The notes beneath the pieces are model-generated. The model was not told the DNA's origin and ran no database searches. It saw nothing but the letters and a program-made list of their open reading frames with translations. 64,000 nt of DNA, taken from Sphingomonas sp. PsM26 (GTDB lineage Bacteria; Pseudomonadota; Alphaproteobacteria; Sphingomonadales; Sphingomonadaceae). Every line of letters starts with the position of its first letter. The first letter of the stretch is position 1. The stretch is from contig JARUXA010000012.1 in assembly GCA_030433805.1 (NCBI GenBank), forward strand, positions 91,982 to 155,981, in the 5' to 3' direction. This document shows, in pieces, positions 9,900 to 18,129 of the stretch. The translations under genes and the position numbers were made by a program.

Positions 9900-12845
9900 C
9901 TACTCACGCCCATACCATTCATCCCGGCGCATCAACTGATCATACTCCGCAAACGGCGCATAATCCGGGTGCAGCTTCGCCTCGAACCCGCGCATCCCCG
10001 TCAGCCATTCCCCCGCCGCATCGCTGAAGTGCCGCGCGGCGAGCGTCACGAAATCCTCGGGCAGCACCTTGTCCAGCTTCCCCGCCGGATCGACCGGCGA
10101 CGACACCTTGCCGAACGCATCGCCATTCTTGGTCAGCGACCAATATTCGAACCCGCGCGCGATCCCCGCGATATCCTCGAACCCGCCGCGCTCCGCGATC
10201 AGACCGAGCAGCCCCAGCTGCAAGCTGAACCCCTCGCGCACCGCCGCCGCCGAGGGGGCCTTGCCGGTCTTGTAATCGATGATCGCGAGCGTCCCGTCCG
10301 GATTACGATCGATCCGGTCGAACTTGCCGGTCAGCGTGACCCCCGCAATCGCGACCTTGCCCGATTGCTCGACCGCGAGCACGCTCCGCCCCGCATCCGC
10401 CTGCTTGCCCATTTCCGCGACGATCCAGTTGATCGCCTCCATCAACCGCGGCCGCCAAAGTGCGCGCTGCATCGGATGCGCGCCGTCGAACATCGCGAGC
10501 GCGCGGCCATGCAGCGTATCGAGCGCGCACGCATCCTCGCGCGCCCATTGTTCGAGGATGGCGTGCACCGCGGTCCCGCGCCACGCCGCACTCGGATCGG
10601 CATCGACCGGGTCGAGCGGCACCAGCCCGAGGATGCGCTTGGCGTAAAAGGCGTAAGGGTCGGCCTTGAGCCGGTCGACATCGGTCACCGCGATCGTCGT
10701 CGGGCGACGCTCCGCCGGCGGCACGGGAACCGGGCGCACCGCGGGCAGATGCTCGCGCGGATCGTCGAGCGCGCGCGCCCAACCCTCCAGCGCCGAAGCC
10801 CGCTCGAAACGCTCGCCCGCCAGCGCCTGCAAGCGCAGCCAGAAACGCGACGCGATCGCGGGTTGCGTGCCCCCGCGCCGCGCACGCGTGATCAGCGCGC
10901 TCGGCGCGCCCAACGCCTGCGCGAGATCATGCGCCGCCATCCCGACACCACGATCTAATCCGGGAAGCCCCAGTTCGATCCGGATCCGCGGTGCAAGCCA
11001 CGGGTCGGGCGCAGGCAGGCCCGGCCACGTTCCCTCGTTGAGCCCACCGAGAATCATCACGTCGGCGGTCTGCAACCGCGCCTCGATCAATCCATAGATT
11101 GCGATACGGGGGTGCCCGCCCTGCTGCGCGCGCACCGCGACTTCGTCCATCAGCGTCGCGAGCAACGGCGCAAGGCTCGCCGGGTCGACCATCGCCGGCC
11201 CCTGCCCCGCATGATCCTCGATCCCTCGGAGCAATTCCGCGGCAGCACGGCCGTTGGGGCCAGCCCACAGCGCATCCCCGCACAGGATCTGCGCCGTCTC
11301 GCGCAACCCAGCAACCAGCGCCGCCAGCGGGGCCGCACGCGAGAACAACGGTTCGAGCGGCTCGAGCAAAGCACGCGCCTCGGGCCACCACGCAGTGGCA
11401 TCGCCCGCGCGCCGCGCGACCCGCAGATGCGCATCGATCCCCGCCAGCCCCGCCGCTGGACGCGGCCCACGCAACACTCGGTCAAGCGCACGCACCCCGT
11501 CCAGCCACGCCGTCCGCTCCGGCCCCGAGCGTACCAGCGGATGCTTGAGCAGCGTGAGCAAGGCGAGCGGCGCGAACCGCTGGGTGGCCGCCTCCGCCAA
11601 TGCGGTGAGCAACGTCCCCGGCGGCAGGATCGACAGCGGTCGCCCCGCCGAATCGTCCACAATGATGTTCCACCGCTTGCAATGCGCCGCCACGCGCCGC
11701 GCGAGCCCACGATCGGGCGTCACCAGCGCAGCGGTGCGGCCCGGCATCTCCACCACTTCGCGCAACGCTAGCGCAATCGCCTGCGCTTCCTCCCCCGGCG
11801 TCGCGAGTTCGGCGGCGGTGATCCCGCTCAATCGCCGCTGTTCGGCGGGCAGCGCCGTCCACTTCGCGGTCGCCTCCGCCGCCGCCAGCGCATTCGCCAC
11901 CGCCTTGCCGCGCGCGACCGTCGCGTCATGGTCGCTGCCGTCGCGCCACTGGCGGACTTCGGTGCGGTTGACGCTCATCCGCTCGAGCAGCAGCTTCAGA
12001 TGGAATTGCGGATGCGTCTCGATCGAGCGGCGCGTGCTGCCGGTGTCGGGATCGAACCGGTGCGGCCCGAGCGCCTGCCATTCGGTCTCGTCCATCCCGA
12101 TCGCGAGATCCGCCATCACCACCATCCCGCGCGGGCTGTCCGCGACGCAGCGCAGCAACCGCGCCACCGCGGGCGCGCTGTCGGTGATCCCCGCCGCACA
12201 GACGAACCCAGCGGGCGGCACCGCATCCCACCGCTCCGCCAGCCGCCGCAACAACCTCGCGCGCCGGTCCGCCAGATCGATCCGCCCGATCCGCGCGAGT
12301 TCGCCCGGCCAGCGGTCGAGCACGATCTCGAACAGCGCAAGCGCGCGCTCCCAATGCGCCGACATCGCTTCGTTGAGCTCGATCTGCCGCAACCGGATCG
12401 GCGCGACATCCTCGACCAGCAACTGATCGAGCGTCCGCGCGAGATCGCCCGCCAACCGCACCGCTTCCGCCGCATCGATCGGCTGTCCGCCACGCTGGCG
12501 TTCCTCGCCGATCAGTCGCGCGAGGATCATCCGCCGTTCGAGCGGCTCGACCGCAGGCGGGATCGGCTCCGCGCTATCCGCCGAATCAAGCGCTGCGCCG
12601 ACGCCTTCGTCGAGCGCCGGATCGCCGATCGCGACCATCCGCGGGAGCAGCAAACCGTTGTCGCTCGCGCGAACGAACGCCTCGGTCAGCGCGCGCTTGG
12701 CGCGATTGTTGGGGAGCAGCACCAGCCCGCGCGCGAGCCCGAGGTCATCGCCACCGAACTGCCGGATCAACCCCGCCGCCAGCGCATCGGCAAACGCGCG
12801 GTGGGCGGGGATCGTGAAGACTTTTGGCCGGACCGGCTCAGCCAT
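9900..12845 (-). CDS. addB: Double-strand break repair protein AddB
   Basis: Partner of AddA, 981 residues. The N-terminal inactive helicase-like part starts TIPAHRAFADALAAGL and includes LVLLPNNRAKRALTEAF. The C-terminal nuclease domain carries LTGKFDRIDRNPDGTLAIID followed by YKTGK, with the Asp and Lys of the RecB-type nuclease. I see no C-terminal cysteine cluster like the Fe-S cluster of the Bacillus enzyme, which fits the alphaproteobacterial AddB type. The start overlaps the end of murU by 8 bases, so translation is probably coupled. Confidence 0.95.
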   Translation of the reverse strand: MAEPVRPKVFTIPAHRAFADALAAGLIRQFGGDDLGLARGLVLLPNNRAKRALTEAFVRASDNGLLLPRMVAIGDPALDEGVGAALDSADSAEPIPPAVEPLERRMILARLIGEERQRGGQPIDAAEAVRLAGDLARTLDQLLVEDVAPIRLRQIELNEAMSAHWERALALFEIVLDRWPGELARIGRIDLADRRARLLRRLAERWDAVPPAGFVCAAGITDSAPAVARLLRCVADSPRGMVVMADLAIGMDETEWQALGPHRFDPDTGSTRRSIETHPQFHLKLLLERMSVNRTEVRQWRDGSDHDATVARGKAVANALAAAEATAKWTALPAEQRRLSGITAAELATPGEEAQAIALALREVVEMPGRTAALVTPDRGLARRVAAHCKRWNIIVDDSAGRPLSILPPGTLLTALAEAATQRFAPLALLTLLKHPLVRSGPERTAWLDGVRALDRVLRGPRPAAGLAGIDAHLRVARRAGDATAWWPEARALLEPLEPLFSRAAPLAALVAGLRETAQILCGDALWAGPNGRAAAELLRGIEDHAGQGPAMVDPASLAPLLATLMDEVAVRAQQGGHPRIAIYGLIEARLQTADVMILGGLNEGTWPGLPAPDPWLAPRIRIELGLPGLDRGVGMAAHDLAQALGAPSALITRARRGGTQPAIASRFWLRLQALAGERFERASALEGWARALDDPREHLPAVRPVPVPPAERRPTTIAVTDVDRLKADPYAFYAKRILGLVPLDPVDADPSAAWRGTAVHAILEQWAREDACALDTLHGRALAMFDGAHPMQRALWRPRLMEAINWIVAEMGKQADAGRSVLAVEQSGKVAIAGVTLTGKFDRIDRNPDGTLAIIDYKTGKAPSAAAVREGFSLQLGLLGLIAERGGFEDIAGIARGFEYWSLTKNGDAFGKVSSPVDPAGKLDKVLPEDFVTLAARHFSDAAGEWLTGMRGFEAKLHPDYAPFAEYDQLMRRDEWYGRE

Positions 12846-13602
12846 CCGCGAGCATGACCTCGGTCTTGCCGACCGCCGCGGGGGTGCCGACGTCGAACCA
12901 CAGGCCCTGATGCACCAGCCCGTACGCGCGCCCGGCGGCGATCGCGCGTTCCCAGAACAGCATCGTCGAGAACGGCCCCTCGGGCCAGTCCGCGATCACG
13001 CGCGGCGACAGGATCTGGACGCCGGTATAGACGAAGGGCGCGAGCTTGCCGGGTTGCCGCCGCCCAATGATCTTGCCGTCGGCGGCAAGCCGGAAGTCGC
13101 CCTGCCCGGCATGATGATTGGCGCGCGCGAGCGGCACCATCAGCAGCAGCGCGTCCATCTTCTCGTCGTCCCACCGCGCCGCGAGCATCCGGATCGCGTC
13201 GCTCGGGCCATCGACCCACAGATTGTCGCTGTTGACCACGAGGAACGGATCGTCGCCGATCAGCGCGCGCGCCTGGACGATCCCGCCGCCCGTCTCCATC
13301 AGCTGCTTGCGTTCGTCTGAAACGACCACGTCGATCCCCGCGACGCGATTGTGCAGATGCGCCTCCAGCGTGTCCGCGAGATAATGCACGTTGACCACCG
13401 CGCGCTCGACCCCGCCCGCGCGGAGCCGGTCGAACACATGGTCGATCAGCGCACGACCGTTGACCACCACCAGCGGCTTGGGCCGCGTCGCGGTGAGCGG
13501 TCGCATCCGCTTGCCCAGTCCCGCCGCCATCACCATCGCGGTCTTCGGCACCGTGCCCCCCGGATCGGGCCGGATGTGCAACGTCCGCTTGGGTCCGATC
13601 AC
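12838..13602 (-). CDS. murU: Nucleotidyltransferase, MurU-like (N-acetylmuramate-1-P uridylyltransferase)
   Basis: Sugar-1-phosphate nucleotidyltransferase: MVMAAGLGKRMRPLTATRPK is the nucleotide-binding signature, followed by VVNSDNLWVDG with the metal-binding Asp. Next to an AmgK-type sugar kinase this is best read as MurU, which makes UDP-MurNAc from MurNAc-1-phosphate in peptidoglycan recycling and bypasses the fosfomycin target MurA. I use the GTG at 13602: it overlaps the amgK stop (GTGA) and has GGAG eight bases upstream. An internal GTG at 13551 would give the more usual N-terminus (VPKTAMVMAAG). The function is inferred from family and neighbour. Confidence 0.85.
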   Translation of the reverse strand: MIGPKRTLHIRPDPGGTVPKTAMVMAAGLGKRMRPLTATRPKPLVVVNGRALIDHVFDRLRAGGVERAVVNVHYLADTLEAHLHNRVAGIDVVVSDERKQLMETGGGIVQARALIGDDPFLVVNSDNLWVDGPSDAIRMLAARWDDEKMDALLLMVPLARANHHAGQGDFRLAADGKIIGRRQPGKLAPFVYTGVQILSPRVIADWPEGPFSTMLFWERAIAAGRAYGLVHQGLWFDVGTPAAVGKTEVMLADG

Positions 13603-14579
13603 GCCGACAGCTCCATAGGGTTGCCGCGGAGTTCAGGCGGGATCGTCGCGTCAAACCATTCCCTGACCGGCGCAAGCGCGGGATGCGCGAGATCGCGATC
13701 GAGATAGGCCCACACCCGCGGACACAAAGCGGCGTAGCGCGGCTTGCCGTCGCGCTGCCACAGCCGCGTGAAGATACCGACGATCTTGGCGTTCCGCTGC
13801 GCGCCGAGCACGGCATAAGCGGTATCGAAATCCTCGCCGGCGGCAGACGCGGCACGGTAATAAGCGAGCATCTCGGTCTCGACCGTTTCCGCGACATCGC
13901 GACGCGCATCCTGCAGCAACGACACCAGATCATACGCCGGATGCCCCGCCAGCGCGTCCTGGAAATCGAGCAGGCCAAGCGCATCACCGTCGCCCAGCAG
14001 CATCAAATTCTCGGCATGATAATCGCGCAGCACCGTCACCATCGTGCCGTGGAGCGTCGTGCCCAGCACCGCATCCCACGCCTGGTCATACGCCGCCTGG
14101 TCCGGCGTCACGCCGATCGCGGGGCAATACCATTCGGTCAGCAGATTGGCCTCGCGGTGGAGCACCGCCAGATCGTAGCGCGGCACGGGCGCCGCTTCCT
14201 CGCGCTGCAACCGGACCAGCGTGTCGATCGCCGACCGGTACAGGCCCGCTTCGCGTGCGGGGTCCGCATCGATCGTCTCGCGCATCCGCACGTCCCCGAA
14301 ATCCTCGAGCAGGACCAGCCCCGTCGCCAGATCAGTCGCGTGGATCGCGGGCGCGGCAAACCCGCGTTCAGTCAGCCAGCGCGCGATGTCGATGAACGGC
14401 TGCGGATCCTCCTCCGGCGGCGGTGCGTCCATCAGGATCGCGCTGCGATCCCCCGCGCGCACACGGAAATATCGCCGGAACGACGCATCGCCCGCAACCG
14501 GATCGATCGTCGCGTCGGACCAGCCGTGCGCCGCAAGGAACGCCGCGGCGGCGGCGGGTGGGGTCATATCTGCTGCCAT
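13599..14579 (-). CDS. amgK: Aminoglycoside-phosphotransferase-fold sugar kinase, AmgK-like
   Basis: Anomeric MurNAc/GlcNAc 1-kinase of cell-wall recycling, by family and by its partner murU immediately downstream. The protein is about 326 residues, with the APH-fold features SFRRYFRVR (N-lobe), LLEDFGDVRM, the catalytic loop VLRDYHAENLMLLGDG (the D and N typical of this fold) and LGLLDFQDALAGHPAYD with the metal-binding Asp. I prefer the ATG at 14579, preceded by GGAGAG; the ATG at 14567 overlaps the tsaE stop (ATGA) and is also plausible. Either way it overlaps the end of tsaE. Confidence 0.88.
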   Translation of the reverse strand: MAADMTPPAAAAAFLAAHGWSDATIDPVAGDASFRRYFRVRAGDRSAILMDAPPPEEDPQPFIDIARWLTERGFAAPAIHATDLATGLVLLEDFGDVRMRETIDADPAREAGLYRSAIDTLVRLQREEAAPVPRYDLAVLHREANLLTEWYCPAIGVTPDQAAYDQAWDAVLGTTLHGTMVTVLRDYHAENLMLLGDGDALGLLDFQDALAGHPAYDLVSLLQDARRDVAETVETEMLAYYRAASAAGEDFDTAYAVLGAQRNAKIVGIFTRLWQRDGKPRYAALCPRVWAYLDRDLAHPALAPVREWFDATIPPELRGNPMELSA

Positions 14580-15004
14580 CGCTCTCTCCAGCCCGGCGGG
14601 ACGGCGGCTGTCAAGCGACGCTGCCCGTCTTCTTCGTTCGCCAGCGTCAGCATCAGCGCATCGGGCCAGTAACCGGGCGCGCGTTCGGGCCATTCGATAA
14701 GCAGCAGCGAATCGCTTTCGGCTTCGTCCAGCCCCAGTTCGGTAATCTCGTCCGCGTCGTCGATCCGGTAGAGATCGACGTGCAACACCGGAAAGCGCAC
14801 CTCGGGCGGCGCATAAGGCTGGACGATCGCGAAGCTCGGCGACGGGGCCTCGCCCACCAGCCCCAGCGCCGCAAGCAGACCGCGCGCAATGCTCGTCTTG
14901 CCCGCGCCGAGCGGCCCGGCCAGCGTAATGACGTCGCCGGGGCGAGCAAGGCCCGCCAGCCGCGCGCCCAGCGCCTCGGTCGCGGCGGGATCGGCAAGGA
15001 TCAT
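14564..15004 (-). CDS. tsaE: tRNA t6A37 modification ATPase TsaE
   Basis: P-loop ATPase that works with TsaB and TsaD to make N6-threonylcarbamoyladenosine at position 37 of ANN-reading tRNAs; generally essential. It has 146 residues, Walker A GPLGAGKTS at residues 30-38, and the family segments FAIVQPYAPPEV, LHVDLYRIDDADEITELGLDE and LLIEWPERAPGYWP. The ATG lies one base after the stop of ccdB, and I see no good ribosome binding site of its own, so translation may depend on that of ccdB. It overlaps amgK downstream. Confidence 0.95.
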   Translation of the reverse strand: MILADPAATEALGARLAGLARPGDVITLAGPLGAGKTSIARGLLAALGLVGEAPSPSFAIVQPYAPPEVRFPVLHVDLYRIDDADEITELGLDEAESDSLLLIEWPERAPGYWPDALMLTLANEEDGQRRLTAAVPPGWRERWQQI

Positions 15005-15005
15005 C

Positions 15006-15305
15006 TCAATATCCCGTCAGCAGCATGTCGAGCGCATTCATGATCGCCGTCTGCTCATCGACAAACCCGGCAACCCTATTTCCCATGCGATTGCAGGGCA
15101 CGGTTCCCGCCATTTGCGTCGCCAAGACATACTCCGCGTCCGCGATACGAAAAATAGGGTTCAACCTCGCATATAAAGCCCGAAACCGGACCGCCGGGAC
15201 CAATGGCACGACGAACCGGGTTGGTAGCATGGTCAGCAGGTCGGCCTGGCAGTCCAGCACGATGTCGCTGGAGTCGCGCATCCGATACGCCTCGAACCGC
15301 GCCAT
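15006..15305 (-). CDS. ccdB: CcdB-family toxin of a type II toxin-antitoxin system
   Basis: Predicted 99-residue CcdB-fold protein (MARFEAYRMRDSSDIVLDCQ, TRFVVPLVP, ending TAIMNALDMLLTGY). CcdB toxins poison DNA gyrase. In the F-plasmid toxin the last three residues Trp-Gly-Ile are needed for gyrase poisoning; here the end is Thr-Gly-Tyr, so only the Gly is kept and activity is uncertain. Its ATG overlaps the ccdA stop codon by one base, and its TGA is one base before the tsaE start. The pair therefore sits inside the conserved operon, upstream of an essential gene. Confidence 0.85.
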   Translation of the reverse strand: MARFEAYRMRDSSDIVLDCQADLLTMLPTRFVVPLVPAVRFRALYARLNPIFRIADAEYVLATQMAGTVPCNRMGNRVAGFVDEQTAIMNALDMLLTGY

Positions 15306-15553
15306 CAGAACTGGCGGTATCGTTCGAGCGGCAGGCCGTAGGTCGCAATATATTCGGTATAGGCTTCGGTGGCCTCCCTGTTTTCCTCCTGCCACCGCCG
15401 AATCCGCTCGGCACTGACCGCGTCGCTCAGGCCCTGTTCGCAGGCACGCGATACGTTGATGCCTAGCTCTTTCGCCGACGCGACGAGCTGCTCGTCCAGC
15501 GTCACGTTGGTGGGGCGACGAACGGCCGTACGATCTTCCCGAACCCGCGCCAT
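15305..15553 (-). CDS. ccdA: CcdA-family antitoxin
   Basis: An 82-residue antitoxin. The N-terminal part RRPTNVTLDEQLVASAKELG has the ribbon-helix-helix DNA-binding pattern, and the C-terminal arm ends YIATYGLPLERYRQF, the family's toxin-wrapping tail (GLPL..YR.F). It directly precedes ccdB with a TGATG overlap, the usual antitoxin-first order. A good ribosome binding site (GGGAGGA) lies just before the ATG. It follows the divL stop by 52 bases, a gap holding repeated ATGCGCAT-type boxes that are likely its own operator. Confidence 0.9.
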   Translation of the reverse strand: MARVREDRTAVRRPTNVTLDEQLVASAKELGINVSRACEQGLSDAVSAERIRRWQEENREATEAYTEYIATYGLPLERYRQF

Positions 15554-15565
15554 CCCGTCCTCCCG

Positions 15566-15609
15566 CTATGCGCACAACCTATGCGCATAGCCGCGCCGGT
15601 ACAAGTCAA
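15566..15609 (-). promoter_or_regulatory. Probable ccdAB promoter and autoregulatory operator
   Basis: Two CTATGCGCA boxes lie 13 bases apart (plus-strand 15566-15574 and 15579-15587); the second is part of the perfect palindrome CTATGCGCATAG at 15579-15590. A TTGACT that could be a -35 box on the minus strand is at 15609-15604; the -10 region would overlap the palindrome and is poor. Repeated palindromic boxes before a ribbon-helix-helix antitoxin gene fit conditional autoregulation, but this is inferred. Confidence 0.5.
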
Positions 15610-17960
15610 CGCCGCGGCAAGCGGACCGTGATGAGCGTGCCCCGCCCCGGTTCGGACACCAGCTGGATCGTCCCGCCATGCGCTTCGACGAACTGCCGTG
15701 CGAGCGGCAAGCCGAGCCCGAGCGCGCGTTCGCCATTGCGGGTGATGCCGGGCTGCCCGAACCGATCGAACGCGCGCTCGACCATTTGCGGGGTCATGCC
15801 GATCCCGTCGTCCGACACGATCATCCGAACCGCCGCAGCCGTGCCGTCGACCCGCAACAGGATCCGCCCGCCCTCACGCGTCCCCGCGATCGCGTGGCGG
15901 AGCAGATGTTCGACCATCTGCTGCAGGCGCCGCGCATCGCCGAACACGTGCCCGGTCGAGGGTTGCAGGTCCGTCACGAAGTCGAGCTTGCGCTTGCTCG
16001 CAAGCCCAGCGACCGAAGCTGCCGCCGCCTGCGACGTGACGACGAGATCGACCTCGCGCTTGTCGAGCGTGACCGTACCGCCCTCCGCCTGCGTCAGGTC
16101 AAGCACTTCGTCGACCAGCATCCCGAGCCGCTCGACCGATTCGAGGATCGCTTCGACATAGCCTTCCGCCGCCTTGCTCAGCTTGCCCGCATAGCCTTCG
16201 TTGAGCATCTCGGCGAACCCGCTGATCGACGTCAGCGGGGTGCGCAATTCATAGCTCATCGTCGCGACGAAGGCAGTCTTGATCCGGTCCGCCGCTTCCA
16301 GCGCCTCGTTGCGGTCGCGGAGAGCCCGCTCGATCCGTCGGCTGTCGGAAATGTCGAGCATCGTGAACAGCCCGTTGCCATCGGGCAGCGGCACCGCGGC
16401 GAATTCGTAATGCCGGCCGTCCGCAAAGGCGACCCGCCCGGCGCGCTGCTGGCGCTCGACCGTCGCCGCGCGGACCAGATCGCCGATCAGCCCAGCCCGC
16501 GCTGGGTTGGCGAGTTGCTTGGCGGCGGCCTCCGCCAGCACGTCGACGCGCGGATGAGTCGCGAGGAACTCTTCCTCGAACCCCCAGAGCGTGCGGAACT
16601 TGTGGTTCCACAATTGCAGCCGACCGTCCGCCGCGAACACGCCGAGCGCCTCGTACAGATTCTCGAACGTCGCGGTCCGCACCCGCAGCAGCGTGTCGCG
16701 CGCGCTGGCGAGTTGCACCTGCTCGGTGCGATCCTCGAAGATCAGCAGCAACCCGCCATCGGGCAACGGCTGCGCCACGACGCGGAGATGCACCCCGCCC
16801 GGCAGATGCCATTCTTCCTCGATCGCACCGCCCGCCGCGAGAAACCATTCGCGCCGCTCGTTCTTCCAGCCCGGAAAGTCGCGGACTTCGGGCAGACGCG
16901 ATGCCTCGCGCATCCGCTCCAGCACGCGATCGAATTCGGGACGATCGGCGAGCCACTCGGGCTTCATCGCAAAGATCCGGCGGAACGGCTGGTTGCAGAA
17001 CACCAGCGCGCGGTCCGGGCCGAACTGCACCACCGCCGCCGAGACGCGATCGAGCATCGCGCGCTGCGCATCGTCGAACCGCTTGAGCTGTGCGCGCGCC
17101 TGTTCGAGATCCTCGATATCGATCGCGAAGCCCGCGACGCCGCCCGCCGACAGCGGCGCATCATACACGCGCAACATCCGCCGTTCGCCGCGGATCGTCG
17201 CGGGAAGCGTCTGTGTCTGGATCGCCTTGGCGTCGCGCGCCATCACCGCGCTCGCCAGCGGTCCGCCGACCCCCGACCCCTCGACCAGTTCGAGTCCGCG
17301 TTGAACGACATCCTGCGGCGAGGTTCCCTCGACCGCATCGACATAATGCGAGTTGACCATCGCCAGCCGCAAGTCCGGTCCGCGATACCACATCGGCATC
17401 GGAGCGGCCTGGATGATCCCGCTCAATTCGTCATAATGCGTCGTCGCCTCGTCGACCGCAGCACGCAACTGCACGATCTCGGCTTCGCTGTCGGTCGCGT
17501 CGAACACCCACACCACCACGCCCCCCGAAATCCGTACGTCGCGCGCCGCGCGACTGCCCCGGATCATCAGCGCGCGGGACGATCCCAGCGCCCGGATCGC
17601 GCGGGCGAAGGCACGCCCCGACTTCTGCGCGGCGGCGACATCCGCCGACAGTGCGGTAAAATCCTCGGGCGCGATCCCCGCGCCGTGCACCGACAGGTCG
17701 TTCAGATAGCGCGGCGGGGTCGTCAGGCCGAACCAGTCGGCGAGTCGTTCGGAACAGTCCACCCGCCCGTCGGCATGCACGATCATCGCGAGCGCAGGCG
17801 CGGACGCGAGCATCGCGGAAAGCCGCGCATTCTCGGCAAAGGTCGCGGCGGCCTCGCGGCGCGCGCGCAGACCGCCGTACAGGATCACCGAAGCGCCCGT
17901 CAGCAGAACTGCCAGCCCAACCCCGCTCAGCAGCAGCGAGCTCTGCACCAAACCGATCAT
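15606..17960 (-). CDS. divL: DivL-type PAS sensor pseudo-histidine kinase (Tyr in place of His)
   Basis: 784 residues with one N-terminal membrane segment (about 10-30), several PAS-like regions (about 45-160, 180-285, 300-410, 430-545), a dimerisation helix and an ATPase domain. The phospho-acceptor motif reads TMSYELRTPLTS: residue 570 is Tyr (codon TAT at 16253-16251) where histidine kinases have His. That is the hallmark of Caulobacter DivL, which binds DivK and tunes the CckA-CtrA cell-cycle pathway. The ATPase domain keeps SDDGIGM and GLGLPLARQF, but the N-box reads HLLRHAI, with His where Asn is usual. Lies downstream of ahcY; ccdAB follows. Confidence 0.9.
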   Translation of the reverse strand: MIGLVQSSLLLSGVGLAVLLTGASVILYGGLRARREAAATFAENARLSAMLASAPALAMIVHADGRVDCSERLADWFGLTTPPRYLNDLSVHGAGIAPEDFTALSADVAAAQKSGRAFARAIRALGSSRALMIRGSRAARDVRISGGVVVWVFDATDSEAEIVQLRAAVDEATTHYDELSGIIQAAPMPMWYRGPDLRLAMVNSHYVDAVEGTSPQDVVQRGLELVEGSGVGGPLASAVMARDAKAIQTQTLPATIRGERRMLRVYDAPLSAGGVAGFAIDIEDLEQARAQLKRFDDAQRAMLDRVSAAVVQFGPDRALVFCNQPFRRIFAMKPEWLADRPEFDRVLERMREASRLPEVRDFPGWKNERREWFLAAGGAIEEEWHLPGGVHLRVVAQPLPDGGLLLIFEDRTEQVQLASARDTLLRVRTATFENLYEALGVFAADGRLQLWNHKFRTLWGFEEEFLATHPRVDVLAEAAAKQLANPARAGLIGDLVRAATVERQQRAGRVAFADGRHYEFAAVPLPDGNGLFTMLDISDSRRIERALRDRNEALEAADRIKTAFVATMSYELRTPLTSISGFAEMLNEGYAGKLSKAAEGYVEAILESVERLGMLVDEVLDLTQAEGGTVTLDKREVDLVVTSQAAAASVAGLASKRKLDFVTDLQPSTGHVFGDARRLQQMVEHLLRHAIAGTREGGRILLRVDGTAAAVRMIVSDDGIGMTPQMVERAFDRFGQPGITRNGERALGLGLPLARQFVEAHGGTIQLVSEPGRGTLITVRLPRR

Positions 17961-18068
17961 CCCGCCCCTTTACGACGGCGCATTGCCCGTTCCTTCGCGT
18001 ACCCGCTGCGCTACCACCGGTACCACCGCGTTGACAGAGCGTGCGGCGGATCCACCGCATAGATCAAG

Positions 18069-18100
18069 AAAAAAGGCGGCGAGCCAGTGCTCGCCGCCTT
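18069..18100 (-). terminator. Terminator after ahcY
   Basis: On the minus strand AAGGCGGCGAGC, loop ACTG, then GCTCGCCGCCTTTTTTC is a perfect 12-base-pair stem with a T run, 29 bases after the ahcY stop. It separates ahcY from divL. Confidence 0.9.
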
Positions 18101-18129
18101 CGTTCGACATCGATTGCCGTGGTCGGCGA

